From positions 1 through 42,962 of the forward strand of contig DAOUGC010000235.1 of assembly GCA_034429695.1 (NCBI GenBank): a DNA stretch of 42,962 nt, given 5' to 3'. A model generated the notes under the pieces. The model did no database searches. It had not been told where the DNA came from and saw only the letters and a list, made by a program, of their open reading frames with translations. Position numbers and translations under genes: made by a program. Origin of the DNA: DAOUGC01 sp034429695. Its GTDB lineage: Bacteria > Chloroflexota > Anaerolineae > Anaerolineales > Anaerolineaceae. Numbering within the stretch: the first letter of the stretch is position 1; the number at the start of each line of letters is the position of its first letter. This document shows positions 1 through 8,471 of this stretch, in pieces.

Positions 1-305
1 GCATGGTGATCATGACCATCGGCGAATTGATCGCCACCCCAACTGCCACCAGCCTGGTGGCAAACCTGGCGCCCATGGACATGCGGGGACGGTATATGAG
101 CATTTATCAACTCACCTGGCCAGCGGCCAGCTTGGGACCTGTGATTGCCGGTTACTTCAATGACAATTTCAGTCCGGCAGCCATCTGGTACTGTGGGTTT
201 TTCTACGGATTGCTGGGTGCACTTGGCTTCTTTGTACTCCATCGAATTTACGGCAAACGCGCTGACGGGTTACAAATACAGCCAGCCGACCCCCCTGTTG
301 CATAA
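1..305 (+). CDS. MFS transporter, C-terminal fragment (gene begins before the window)
   Basis: The reading frame is open from the window edge to a TAA at 303-305. About 100 residues are visible. They form the last hydrophobic segments of a polytopic membrane protein, with an 'APMDMRGRYMS' loop followed by 'GPVIAGYFND'. An R-G-x-Y/R loop between helices and the GP/G-rich following helix are typical of the second half of major facilitator superfamily exporters. The substrate cannot be told from this part. The ATG at position 3 is most likely internal, because a complete MFS protein has about 400 residues. The gene is convergent with the polysaccharide operon and ends at the hairpin at 307-340. 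Confidence 0.75.
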   Translation, partial: MVIMTIGELIATPTATSLVANLAPMDMRGRYMSIYQLTWPAASLGPVIAGYFNDNFSPAAIWYCGFFYGLLGALGFFVLHRIYGKRADGLQIQPADPPVA

Positions 306-306
306 A

Positions 307-340
307 ATAAAACAGACCGGTGAAAACCGGTCTGTTTTAT
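307..340. terminator. Bidirectional rho-independent terminator
   Basis: There is a perfect 15-bp inverted repeat: 307-321 pairs with 326-340 around a GAAA tetraloop at 322-325. One strand ends in TTTT and the other strand also reads TTTTAT. It lies between the stop of the + strand MFS gene and the stop of the last - strand operon gene (349), so it can terminate both converging transcripts. Confidence 0.9.
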
Positions 341-348
341 GTCTGGTA

Positions 349-1152
349 TTAGTTATAACGCCGCATCATGTTACGCCGCCGCCAGTTTATATATGGCGCC
401 ACCAGCTTGCGGATGTAATACTTTGCCACAATGGGCGAGAAAAACGAACCGCCATCGCGATAATGAACTTTTAACATTTCGGGCCAGCAGCGGTCGTCGG
501 CTGTCAATGTTTTTGCGTCGCCGTGCAGGCGGAAATTCGCCCAGTAACGCCCCGGCAGATACACCAAACGCGATATTCGCGCCAACCGCACCCACAGGTC
601 ATAATCCATGGCAAAGAAAAATTTGGGATCAAGCGGCCCCACCTTGCGCCACAGGTCGGCTCTGAAAAATGAAGCCTGCTGGGGAATGTGCACATATCCC
701 TGCCGCAGTCGCTGGTAATCCGTTTGAGCCGCAGGGAAACACCCGATCACCTTGCCATCCTGATCGATGTAGGAACAATCGCCGTACACCATGCCCACTT
801 CAGGATGTTTGGTCATATGGTCAACAGCCTGGCGTAAAGCGCCCGGCTCATATGTGTCGTCGGAATTCAACCACGCCAATATGTCACCTTTGGCAATCGC
901 AAAGCCTTTGTTGATTGCATCGGTTTGACCGTGGTCTTTTTCAGAAACCCAGTAAGCCAGATGGCGGCTGTGCTTTTCGATCAGTTCCACCGAACCATCA
1001 TCTGAACCGCCGTCAATGATGATGTATTCAAAATCCACGCCTTCCTGACACAGCACCGATTGGATGGTGGCCTCAAGATAACGTACCTGATTATATGAAG
1101 GGGTAACAATTGATATCAACATGTTTTTTATCGGGTTGCCTGTTTGAAGCAT
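349..1152 (-). CDS. Family 2 glycosyltransferase (GT-A fold)
   Basis: This is a cytoplasmic glycosyltransferase that moves a sugar from a nucleotide-sugar donor onto a growing glycan. The N-terminus reads 'MLISIVTPSYNQ', followed by 'IIIDGGSDDGSVE' (nucleotide binding), 'GQTDAINKGF' and the metal-binding 'AWLNSDD' (DxD-like) motif, in GT2 order. The C-terminal half holds an acceptor-side 'FFFAMDYDLWVRLA' segment typical of this subgroup. I chose the ATG at 1152, 4 bp after the stop of the upstream gene. An ATG at 1122, directly before the ISIVTPSYN strand, is equally possible; the longer frame to 1209 would overlap the upstream gene. It is the last gene of the operon. It closely resembles the GT2 at 4253-5155 in motif layout. 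Donor and acceptor are unknown. Confidence 0.9.
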   Translation of the reverse strand: MLQTGNPIKNMLISIVTPSYNQVRYLEATIQSVLCQEGVDFEYIIIDGGSDDGSVELIEKHSRHLAYWVSEKDHGQTDAINKGFAIAKGDILAWLNSDDTYEPGALRQAVDHMTKHPEVGMVYGDCSYIDQDGKVIGCFPAAQTDYQRLRQGYVHIPQQASFFRADLWRKVGPLDPKFFFAMDYDLWVRLARISRLVYLPGRYWANFRLHGDAKTLTADDRCWPEMLKVHYRDGGSFFSPIVAKYYIRKLVAPYINWRRRNMMRRYN

Positions 1153-1156
1153 TGTA

Positions 1157-2674
1157 CTACTTCTGCAAGTCAAACAACAGGTAATCTCCAGTTTCTTCCA
1201 CCAACTCATAATTATTGTAGAGGTAATTCTTCAACTCCGGCTGTGAATCCAATTCGCCAAACAGGGTGACCAGGAAGTAGCGCTTTCCCTCTGCCTGTTC
1301 TGCAAACAGATCCTTAAACTCATAGGTCTGACCAGCCAGTTGCCGGTAAGCCAGGTCGCCAGAGGTCATCCAGTTGGTCGGTGTCAGCCAGCCCCAGTAA
1401 GACAGACGCATACCATAATCGTGCGTCAACCCCACAACAGCCGTGCCCTGCCCCAGCTTCTCACCCAGTTCACTCCACAGGGCAGCCTCAGGACGATAAT
1501 CAGTCCGTTTCAGAGTGACAATCGTATCCCAGCCTTTGATGGTCATAAAGAACAGCATGACCCCCAGCAGGGCGACATTGGCAAGCCAGCGCGGTTTTGA
1601 GAACGCCCTCACCAGTGCATCTGCACCGCAAGCCAGGCTGAGCGCCACAACCGGAACCAGTGGCAGGGTGTAGTAATCATGCGTGGAGATGTGATAAGGC
1701 AGTGTTAACCCATACACAAAGTAACCCGCCACCAATCCAATCGTCATCCATCGGTGGGCAGACTGCCGGATGGTAAACAGGCACAATATGGAAAGAATGA
1801 ACCACTCAAACCCAATCACAGTGGCGAGCTGTCCATTCCAGCGCAGGTACCAGGTGGGGTCCAGCCACAACTGCGGGAAAAAGCGCAGGCTGAACTGACT
1901 CTGCAGCAAACCCGAGATGTACATGCCGTAGACATGGAACAGCGCATACGGAAGCACGGTGAGAACCGCCGCAACCCATACTTTCCTGTTGGTGATGGCA
2001 TTCCTCAAACCCAGTCCGGCAAGGATCAAACCCAGCCAGGCGCCCCCAACGAAAAACACGGCGATGGTTTTTATGAAGATCGCCAGACCGGCAAGCAAAC
2101 CGGCAATCACCGTCCAGCCCCAGGTGGGCGTCCTGTACCAGCGCACCATGCCCCACACGGCAAAGATGATCGCAGCCGTGACCAAAGGGTCAGGCTGGAA
2201 GGTGCGGCTGGCAATGGCGGCGTACGGCAGCAATAAATAGTAAACCACCCCTGCCACAGCGCCAGCCGGACCAGAGAGTTCCTTTGCCAGCAGAAACAAC
2301 GCCACCGAACCAGCCATCCAGAACATAATGGAGTACAGGCGCGCAACCCACAACTTTTCTTCACCCAGCAGGGAGTATGTCAGGGCGGTCATGCGTTCCA
2401 TTATGGGCGGCTCAATCAGCCCCTCGGCTTTCCACTGGCGAACAGCGGTTTCACGCTGCCTTTCAGGGATTTCCGTCTGGGTTTGATAGAACATGCCGCG
2501 CGCCATCAGGGCTGAATGCAATTGACGGGTGGGATGAAAATCCAGCGGAGCATCGGTCAGATCAAACAGACGAATGCCCAGTCCAACCAGAAAAACGAAA
2601 GCAAACAATACCCACACACTCCAGTGATTGGGCTTTGAAAATGGATAACTCCGGGAGGCGGATTGCGCTTCCAT
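1157..2674 (-). CDS. GT39/ArnT-like membrane glycosyltransferase (GT-C)
   Basis: This is a polytopic inner-membrane protein with about ten hydrophobic segments. Just after the first helix it has 'DLTDAPLDFHPTRQ', in the first periplasmic loop, where PMT/ArnT-type GT-C enzymes carry their catalytic acidic residue. Such enzymes use polyprenyl-phosphate sugars on the outer face of the membrane. A soluble C-terminal tail ends in a 'YFLVTLFGELDSQPELK' segment that is shared with the neighbour at 2723-4243. The two genes are the same size (about 505 residues), so this is a tandem duplication. AGGAG five bases upstream supports the ATG at 2674; a GTG just before it at 2677 is an alternative. The donor and acceptor cannot be read from sequence. 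Confidence 0.88.
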   Translation of the reverse strand: MEAQSASRSYPFSKPNHWSVWVLFAFVFLVGLGIRLFDLTDAPLDFHPTRQLHSALMARGMFYQTQTEIPERQRETAVRQWKAEGLIEPPIMERMTALTYSLLGEEKLWVARLYSIMFWMAGSVALFLLAKELSGPAGAVAGVVYYLLLPYAAIASRTFQPDPLVTAAIIFAVWGMVRWYRTPTWGWTVIAGLLAGLAIFIKTIAVFFVGGAWLGLILAGLGLRNAITNRKVWVAAVLTVLPYALFHVYGMYISGLLQSQFSLRFFPQLWLDPTWYLRWNGQLATVIGFEWFILSILCLFTIRQSAHRWMTIGLVAGYFVYGLTLPYHISTHDYYTLPLVPVVALSLACGADALVRAFSKPRWLANVALLGVMLFFMTIKGWDTIVTLKRTDYRPEAALWSELGEKLGQGTAVVGLTHDYGMRLSYWGWLTPTNWMTSGDLAYRQLAGQTYEFKDLFAEQAEGKRYFLVTLFGELDSQPELKNYLYNNYELVEETGDYLLFDLQK

Positions 2675-2689
2675 CACTTCTCCTTTACG

Positions 2690-2706
2690 CCTGCCCGACG
2701 GGCAGG
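2690..2706. repeat. Short perfect palindrome between the two GT39-like genes
   Basis: CCTGCCC (2690-2696) pairs with GGGCAGG (2700-2706) around a GAC loop. There is no T-run after it on the - strand, so it is not a typical terminator. It sits in the 48-bp gap just upstream of the ribosome binding site of the 1157-2674 gene. It may be a REP-like element or an mRNA-stability hairpin. Only one copy was noticed in this window. Confidence 0.5.
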
Positions 2707-2722
2707 ATGTGCTTCATTGTCT

Positions 2723-4243
2723 TCAGTCACCATCCCCCAATCGGTGATTGAGGTCGTACAGAACATATCCATCACCGCTGGCATACACAACAAAAGTGGT
2801 TTCCAGGATCTCTTTTAATTCCGGTTGGGCTTCCAACTGTGAGAACGCCGTCACGAGGAAATAATCCTTCCCCTCGGTGATCTCTGCAAAATAGGATTCA
2901 TAATCCAACTGATCGCTGCCGGCCAGTTGCATCAGGTTCTGATCACCGGTGGTTGGGAAAGCCGCCGAAATCTGACGCATACCAAAGTAATTCAAACGCA
3001 TACCGTAATCAGCCGTCAGGGCAATGAAGGACCTGCCCGCCGGAATGGCTTCGGCTACATTGCGCCATGCAGTGACTTCATTGCGATAATCGCTGGCGTG
3101 CAACATGGAACGCCCCACCCACAAGCTGTACCCACTGGCAAACAGTAAACCGGCAAGCACAACCACCTTCCATACAATGTGGCGTGTGGAAATTGCTGTA
3201 AACAACAGATCCACCACTGCCACAATTGACATGGCTACCAGGGGAATTAATGGCAGGTGATAATACTCGTGTGTGGTGTACTGGTAAGGAAAAACCAGTC
3301 CATACAGGGCATAACCAACCCAACCACCCACCAGCAACGCTCGTGGAACCCGGGCAGCCAACACCACCCCGGCCACCGCCACCAGCAGGATCGTCAACCC
3401 CATCAGCCCTTTAATCATCGCCAGCCAGTCAGCATAAAAACCGGAGGTGAAAACCAGTTTAAATAGATCACCTGTCCAGAAGGAGAGGAAACTGGCAGAT
3501 CTTCCGGCATGGAACAAGGCATAATACAACCCGGTCGGCCCCAGCATGATCGCGCCGATCACCCAGGGTTGCAGGCTGCGCAATAAGCGCCGCCAGCCGC
3601 CTTCCGCGATGACCACTCCAAGCAACATGGGCAGGATAAAAAATGCCGCGACCACTTTGACCAATACCGCAATGCCCCCCAGCAACCCGGCAAATATGGC
3701 CCGCCCCCAGGTGGGTTTTTCGCTCCACCGCAACAAGGCCCAGGCAGCCAGCAGCATCCACATCACCAGCCACGGCTCTGGCTGAAAGGAGCGGCTCATG
3801 ATCACGCTCATGGGCAGAAACAAGTAAAACATCAGTCCCACCAGGGCTGCCCAGAAAGAGACCCAACGCCGGGTGATTAAGAACAGGATGATCCCACCCA
3901 CGATCCAGAACACCGAGCTGAAGAGCCTGCCCATCCATGCATATTCATCCCCGGCAACCAGATCAGCAAACCCCACCACATTTTCTAGAATGGGCGGCTC
4001 GTACACCTCGAGTTGAGCCAATTCATGCGTCAGATCACGCACAACCGGATCAGCGTCAGGCAACAACTGATAATAAACCGCGCGGGCGATGATGGCAGAA
4101 CGCAACTGCCGCGTGGCATGAAAATCAAGCGGAGGATCGGTCAGATCGTAAAGCCGCACGCCCAGCCCGAGCAGGATCACGGTCAGCAGCAGCAACCATT
4201 GCATGACGGACGAACGCAGAAAGGTGATGGTTTTATTTGGCAT
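2723..4243 (-). CDS. GT39/ArnT-like membrane glycosyltransferase (GT-C), tandem paralog
   Basis: This 506-residue polytopic membrane protein is a clear paralog of the next gene. It has the same opening helix, the same first-loop motif 'DLTDPPLDFHATRQ', the same 'SRSFQPEPWLV' helix start, and the same 'YFLVTAFSQLEAQPELK' tail. The first-loop acidic residues are where GT-C enzymes of the PMT/ArnT type bind the lipid-phosphate sugar and the acceptor. It starts 9 bp after the stop of the GT2 gene at 4253-5155, so the two are co-transcribed. The paralogs have diverged enough that they probably use different acceptors or donors, but this cannot be proved from sequence. Confidence 0.88.
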   Translation of the reverse strand: MPNKTITFLRSSVMQWLLLLTVILLGLGVRLYDLTDPPLDFHATRQLRSAIIARAVYYQLLPDADPVVRDLTHELAQLEVYEPPILENVVGFADLVAGDEYAWMGRLFSSVFWIVGGIILFLITRRWVSFWAALVGLMFYLFLPMSVIMSRSFQPEPWLVMWMLLAAWALLRWSEKPTWGRAIFAGLLGGIAVLVKVVAAFFILPMLLGVVIAEGGWRRLLRSLQPWVIGAIMLGPTGLYYALFHAGRSASFLSFWTGDLFKLVFTSGFYADWLAMIKGLMGLTILLVAVAGVVLAARVPRALLVGGWVGYALYGLVFPYQYTTHEYYHLPLIPLVAMSIVAVVDLLFTAISTRHIVWKVVVLAGLLFASGYSLWVGRSMLHASDYRNEVTAWRNVAEAIPAGRSFIALTADYGMRLNYFGMRQISAAFPTTGDQNLMQLAGSDQLDYESYFAEITEGKDYFLVTAFSQLEAQPELKEILETTFVVYASGDGYVLYDLNHRLGDGD

Positions 4244-4252
4244 GGCGAAAAC

Positions 4253-5155
4253 CTACATGTACCGGCGGTCAATATCGATGCCGGCCAACGCCAGCAGTGT
4301 TACCAGAATTCGCTTCCAATCCTTCAAAGCAGTGGGGGCATGACTGGCGAATGCCTGCCGATAAGCCGCCAGAGCCTTGCCCGGCTGCCCACCCACCGAA
4401 AGATATCGGGCGTTAAAGCGGTGAGCGCCCGCCTCGATCAGCTTTTTTTGTGCAGAAAAACGCTCACAAAGATCAGGCTGGGCTTGCATCCATTCCACAA
4501 GCCGGTAGGCTTCCTCGCCAAAACCGGCAGCCGCCGCCACGTTTTTTGCGCCAGCATGAAAGCGCGCTGCCGACCAGGTTTGCTGAATATGCCGGATGGG
4601 CGACCGTCTGGCGATCTCCAGCCACAATTTGTGATCCAGCAAATAATGGAATGTCTCATCCAAACCGCCGGTTTGTTCATAAATCCTGCGCCGGAAGAAA
4701 ACCGAAGGCTGTCCGATGATCTGAAACCGCATCAGTCCATCCAATCCCCGGTCCTCAAAGTGCATGTGATTAAACTGCCGCCCGCTGCCATCCACGGAAA
4801 GCACGTCGGCGTACACCATTCCCAGGTCTGGTTCAGCTTCCAGCGCACGCACGGCGGCGCTTACCGCCCCCGGCAGGTAATAGTCGTCAGAGTTGATCCA
4901 TGCCAGCACGTCGCCAGTGGCGCGTGCCATGCCCTTGTTAATCGCATCCGCCTGGCCGCGGTCCTTCCCGCTCTCCCAGCCTGCCAGCCGGTGTTCATAT
5001 TCACGAATGATGTCAACGCTTCCATCGGTTGAACCGCCATCCACAACAATATACTCAATGGCTGGATAATCCTGTTCCAGTACAGAGAGCATGGTCTGCC
5101 TGAGATAGGCGGCCTGTTGGAAAGACGGGGTGACGATGGAGACGCGGGTGGTCAT
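4253..5155 (-). CDS. Family 2 glycosyltransferase (GT-A fold)
   Basis: The 300 residues open with 'TTRVSIVTPSFQQ', then 'YIVVDGGSTDGSVDII', 'RGQADAINKGMA' and 'VLAWINSDDYY'. These are the nucleotide-binding strands and DxD-like metal site of GT2 enzymes. The C-terminal third is Ala-rich and helical and ends in 'GIDIDRRYM'. The enzyme should act on the cytoplasmic side on a lipid-linked glycan. It starts 8 bp after the stop of the DUF115 gene. Its motif order and length match the operon-terminal GT2 at 349-1152, so the two are probably related copies. Sugar specificity is unknown. Confidence 0.92.
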   Translation of the reverse strand: MTTRVSIVTPSFQQAAYLRQTMLSVLEQDYPAIEYIVVDGGSTDGSVDIIREYEHRLAGWESGKDRGQADAINKGMARATGDVLAWINSDDYYLPGAVSAAVRALEAEPDLGMVYADVLSVDGSGRQFNHMHFEDRGLDGLMRFQIIGQPSVFFRRRIYEQTGGLDETFHYLLDHKLWLEIARRSPIRHIQQTWSAARFHAGAKNVAAAAGFGEEAYRLVEWMQAQPDLCERFSAQKKLIEAGAHRFNARYLSVGGQPGKALAAYRQAFASHAPTALKDWKRILVTLLALAGIDIDRRYM

Positions 5156-5163
5156 GGCAAGGA

Positions 5164-5976
5164 TTAAAACAGACTGTTGTAGTCGATCTTTTCAAAGACC
5201 TGCAATTTGCCGCCAACAGTGGCATCCACAACATGGCGGCCAGCATTTTCGTAAGTGCGCCGCGCCAGCCGGTAGGCATCCTCCCAGGCCAGCAGGTCAG
5301 GCAGTTGCCAGCGGAACCCCTTGCCAAAGTATCCCGGGTGGAAGTGATTGGGGTCTTCCCCCTCAGACACCACGGTGGCATTGGGGGTACCGGTTGTGGC
5401 GTAATTATGGTCAACACCGATCAGGATCACCTGGTCAAAGCCCAGGTGAAATGCCAGTTGCAGCGCCACGTACGTCACCGTACCGCCTTCCCACACCCTG
5501 CCGCGCACATCCGTGGCAAATTTGGGGCCGGTGTAAGTGGTGTAAAGAAAATGATTGTTGTCAGCAAGGCGCAGATTCTGGCGTGAACGCCATGAAAAGA
5601 AACACGGCATCTGCAATGCCAGCAAGTCTTCGGCGCTCTGTTCAATCACCAGGTCATTGACGCATAAAAAGTATGTGGTTTGAAAGCCAAGTTCTGGAAA
5701 CGCCAGAAAAAAACGGTTCATGCCAATGGTAACTTCATTCCGCAGCTGGCTTAAATCAGTCTGCCGCAACGACGGCCCATTGCCGATGATGAAACAGCGC
5801 TGCCCCTTGTGTCGATCCTTGAGCAGTCCCAGCCGCTGACGGCTGGTCTGTCGCCAGGGATGAAAGGTGGCGGCTGGTTGGTCCTTGAGCCGCTTAAGCC
5901 CGTCGTAGCCATCCTTCAACACCTGCACAACACCGGGCGGCAGGGTCTGTTTGAGCGTATCTTTAAAAGTGCTCAT
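5164..5976 (-). CDS. DUF115/MptE-like protein, possible sugar transferase
   Basis: This 270-residue soluble protein has 'CFIIGNGPSLRQTDLSQL' at about 50-67 and 'GGTVTYVALQLAFHLGFDQ' followed by 'ILIGVDHNY' in the second half. This pairing (GxGPSL near the start, a helix, then V/I-x-G-V/I-D) is the signature of DUF115/6-hydroxymethylpterin pyrophosphokinase MptE-like proteins. Bacterial members include the Maf proteins, which glycosylate flagellin with nonulosonic acids. The pattern also resembles GT42 sialyltransferases ('GNGPSL' plus 'SGIDFY'). Its ATG overlaps the stop of the SDR gene (ATGA at 5973-5976), so the two are translationally coupled. The operon makes CMP-activated nonulosonates and has no other obvious transferase for them, so a transferase role is plausible. 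A pterin role is unlikely because no pterin genes are near. Confidence 0.75.
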   Translation of the reverse strand: MSTFKDTLKQTLPPGVVQVLKDGYDGLKRLKDQPAATFHPWRQTSRQRLGLLKDRHKGQRCFIIGNGPSLRQTDLSQLRNEVTIGMNRFFLAFPELGFQTTYFLCVNDLVIEQSAEDLLALQMPCFFSWRSRQNLRLADNNHFLYTTYTGPKFATDVRGRVWEGGTVTYVALQLAFHLGFDQVILIGVDHNYATTGTPNATVVSEGEDPNHFHPGYFGKGFRWQLPDLLAWEDAYRLARRTYENAGRHVVDATVGGKLQVFEKIDYNSLF

Positions 5977-6737
5977 TCTGTGCTCAATCTGGCGGTTGCG
6001 CCGCCGTCAACGATCAAAGCCTGCCCGGTCATGAAGGATGATTGCCGGCTGTCAGCAAGGAAAAGGATGGCACTGGCAATCTCTTCGGGTGTACCCACGC
6101 GACCATTAACAGTTTTCCTCGCCAGATTATCCAGGCGCTCATGGATGGACGAACCGGTGACATGATCGCGGTTCAACCCTGCCCGCAACATGGGCGTATC
6201 AACAGCGCCGGGCAAAATGGCATTTACGCGGATATTGTCACACGCCCATTCGATTGCCATGGCACGCGTGAGCGCAAGCAAACCGCCCTTGCTGGCGGCA
6301 TAAGCAGCAATATTCGCCGAAGTTGCAACGGCATGTACAGAGGATACATTGACGATGGAGCCTCCACCGGCAATCTTCATTAATGGATGAGCCAGTTTCG
6401 CGCCGACAAAGACCGAACGCAGATTGGAAGCCATCACCAGATCCCACTCTTCGATGCTCGTCTCAAGCAAAGGACGGGCCACCTGCACAGCCGCATTATT
6501 CACCAGCGCATCCAGGCGGGCCGAGTGTTTTTGTGCCTGCTCATAGATAATGTGAATATCCTCAGGTTTTGAGATATCAGCGCGAATAAACAGTCCGTTC
6601 GCCGGGAAGGGTTCTCCAAACTCAGAACGGTCCACCCCGATCACCTGCCAACCGGCTGCACAAAAAGCATTTACTGACGCCCGTCCGATACCCCCGGCTG
6701 CGCCGGTTATCAAGACCACACGATTATCTTCGTTCAC
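5973..6737 (-). CDS. SDR family oxidoreductase
   Basis: This is a classical short-chain dehydrogenase of 254 residues. It has the cofactor motif 'LITGAAGGIGRA', then 'NNAAVQ', a catalytic Ser in 'NVSSVHA', Tyr/Lys in 'YAASKGG' and the C-terminal 'ILFLADSRQSSFMTGQALIVDGG'. The start is a GTG at 6737, supported by AGGAGG seven bases upstream. It lies between a 2-hydroxyacid dehydrogenase and a DUF115 protein in the nonulosonate part of the operon, so it probably oxidises or reduces a sugar or sugar-acid hydroxyl. The exact substrate is unknown. Confidence 0.92.
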   Translation of the reverse strand: MNEDNRVVLITGAAGGIGRASVNAFCAAGWQVIGVDRSEFGEPFPANGLFIRADISKPEDIHIIYEQAQKHSARLDALVNNAAVQVARPLLETSIEEWDLVMASNLRSVFVGAKLAHPLMKIAGGGSIVNVSSVHAVATSANIAAYAASKGGLLALTRAMAIEWACDNIRVNAILPGAVDTPMLRAGLNRDHVTGSSIHERLDNLARKTVNGRVGTPEEIASAILFLADSRQSSFMTGQALIVDGGATARLSTE

Positions 6738-6794
6738 TGATCAACCTCCTGCCATGTCTGGTTTCACTCAGCACACAGGCTTTTCATTAACCAA

Positions 6795-7766
6795 TTAGTA
6801 TGACTTCTGTACCATGTTGAAATCCGGGTGAGGGATCTCAAGCCCTTCCAACAGGTTGCGAATGGTGTTCCAGTGAACCCGTTCCCAGGCAGCCGGGCTG
6901 GAGTTGGCATTATGTGGAGCCAGCATCACATTGCTCATCTGGCGCAATGGCGATTCCTGCGGCAGGGGTTCCACTTCAAAAACATCCATGGCAGCGCCTG
7001 CCAACCGCCCCTGTTGCAGGGCCTCAATCAGAGCAGGCTCTTCAACGATGGGACCTCTGGCTGTGTTAATCAGGACAGCCTCAGGGCGCACGCAACGCAA
7101 TGTCTCCTGGTTAATCAAATGATAACTGGTGGGGTTGAGATCACAATGAATGCTGATGAAATCAGCCTGTGAGAGCAAATCGGGCAGCGATGTCATCTCA
7201 ACGCCGTGTTCAACAATGAAATCCGGGGCGATGGGAATAATGTCATTGCCGATTAAGCGCATACCAAAAGCCCTGGCACGACGGATTACGGCTTTGCCGC
7301 AATTACCCACCCCCACCACGCCGAGGGTACATTCACTTAATGACCGCCCCATGATCTTCTGCCACTGTCCGGCTTTCATGGCGCGGTCCATCCACGGCTG
7401 CTGTCGGGCAAACGCCAGGATGTACCCCAGCACGGTGTCGCTGACAGGCAGGGTAAAGGCATTGGGCGTGTTGCGCACCTGAATACCCAGCTTGACCGCC
7501 GCCTGCCGATCAATCGAATCAATGCCGGTTCCCCATTTGGATATCACCTTCAAGCGGGGAGAAAATGCGCGTAAAACCGTTTCGTTAAACCGGTCGTCGC
7601 CGCACACCACACCATCCACCTCGCCGGCGTATGGGAGCAGATCCTCCTGTTCCAGCCGTTCCCGCACCTGAGCCACCAGCATATGAACACCATAATGCGC
7701 CAGAACAGGTTGGAAACGCGCAGCAAACGGGACCATGTAGGGAGCGGAAAGCAAGATGGTTGGCAT
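6795..7766 (-). CDS. D-2-hydroxyacid dehydrogenase (NAD-dependent)
   Basis: These 323 residues have the family layout of phosphoglycerate dehydrogenase-like enzymes. The NAD site is 'LGVVGVGNCGKAVIRRA'. The catalytic Arg is in 'NTARGPIVEE', the Glu in 'DVFEVEPLP' and the His in 'LAPHNANSS', so all three are present. The enzyme should interconvert a 2-keto acid and a D-2-hydroxyacid. The start has AGGAG six bases upstream. It is wedged between a cytidylyltransferase and an SDR. It may therefore act on a 2-keto sugar acid or its precursor rather than in serine synthesis, but that is inferred from position. Confidence 0.9.
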   Translation of the reverse strand: MPTILLSAPYMVPFAARFQPVLAHYGVHMLVAQVRERLEQEDLLPYAGEVDGVVCGDDRFNETVLRAFSPRLKVISKWGTGIDSIDRQAAVKLGIQVRNTPNAFTLPVSDTVLGYILAFARQQPWMDRAMKAGQWQKIMGRSLSECTLGVVGVGNCGKAVIRRARAFGMRLIGNDIIPIAPDFIVEHGVEMTSLPDLLSQADFISIHCDLNPTSYHLINQETLRCVRPEAVLINTARGPIVEEPALIEALQQGRLAGAAMDVFEVEPLPQESPLRQMSNVMLAPHNANSSPAAWERVHWNTIRNLLEGLEIPHPDFNMVQKSY

Positions 7767-7796
7767 GTTGTACTCCTGTGATGACAGTAATTAGCT

Positions 7797-8471
7797 TCAG
7801 GCTTTACCCAGCCGGCGGGATAGGATCAGATCAGCCATCTGGAAATCCAGTTCTTCATCAATATCCCACGCTTCAGCCGGTTCCATGGGAAACAGATAAG
7901 GCCGGTCGCCCAGTCGATTCCGCCGGGCTTCCAGTGTGCCACGTGAGAAGATATAAATGCAGGAATTTTCCTCATAAACAGGCGGCAGGTCCTGGGTGCG
8001 CAGCAGGATGGCAGGATTATGATTGATCGGGCGTGCCAGTTGATCCCAAAGGCGCGTTTGCAAACGCGTGGCTGAGAAAAGTGAATCATACGCCGGGTAA
8101 TTGCTCGTCAGCGTTTGGATGGCGCTCGAAATCGTCTGTGAACGCAACAGCGGATTGGTTGAATGGGTCTGCAAATACAGATCTGCCGGTATCTGCGCTG
8201 TAATGTTCATCAGGATCTCGTTCATGGGGATATGCCCATCGCGCAGATGCTCCGGGCGGTCAAGCACACGCACCTGTGGGAAAAGCTCGGCGGCGCTTTC
8301 TTTGATCGTCGGGCTGTCTGTGTCAATCACCACCCCGTCCAGTTCGGGCACACCCAACAGGGTCTCAATAATATGATGAAACAGGGGTTTTCCGGCCAGA
8401 ATACGATAATTCTTGCCCGGCACCCGTTCTGAGTGATGCCGCATTGGAACCAGCGCCACAATTTTTGTCAT
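7797..8471 (-). CDS. Acylneuraminate cytidylyltransferase-like protein (single domain)
   Basis: This is a 224-residue nucleotidyltransferase. The N-terminus 'VPMRHHSERVPGKNYR' is the CTP/phosphate loop of the CMP-sugar synthetase family, in the variant form with an SERVPGKN loop instead of GSKGIPRKN. 'VIDTDSP', 'QTHSTNPLLR' and the C-terminal 'EAWDIDEELDFQMAD' (metal-binding Asp residues) follow in family order. It should activate a 2-keto sugar acid to its CMP form. Its ATG overlaps the stop of the upstream GT-B gene, and GGGAG precedes it. It is one of three cytidylyltransferases in the operon, next to a hydroxyacid dehydrogenase, and its substrate is probably not the one used by the fused enzyme at 11015-12271. 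Confidence 0.88.
   Translation of the reverse strand: MTKIVALVPMRHHSERVPGKNYRILAGKPLFHHIIETLLGVPELDGVVIDTDSPTIKESAAELFPQVRVLDRPEHLRDGHIPMNEILMNITAQIPADLYLQTHSTNPLLRSQTISSAIQTLTSNYPAYDSLFSATRLQTRLWDQLARPINHNPAILLRTQDLPPVYEENSCIYIFSRGTLEARRNRLGDRPYLFPMEPAEAWDIDEELDFQMADLILSRRLGKA

Noticed and set aside
4013..5032. Long + strand open frame (339 codons)
   Set aside because: It is antisense across the GT39-like and GT2 genes; both sense genes have clear family motifs and the antisense frame has none.
5164..5976. Pterin pyrophosphokinase (MptE) function
   Set aside because: The family name fits, but no methanopterin or folate genes are nearby, and the context is surface glycan synthesis.
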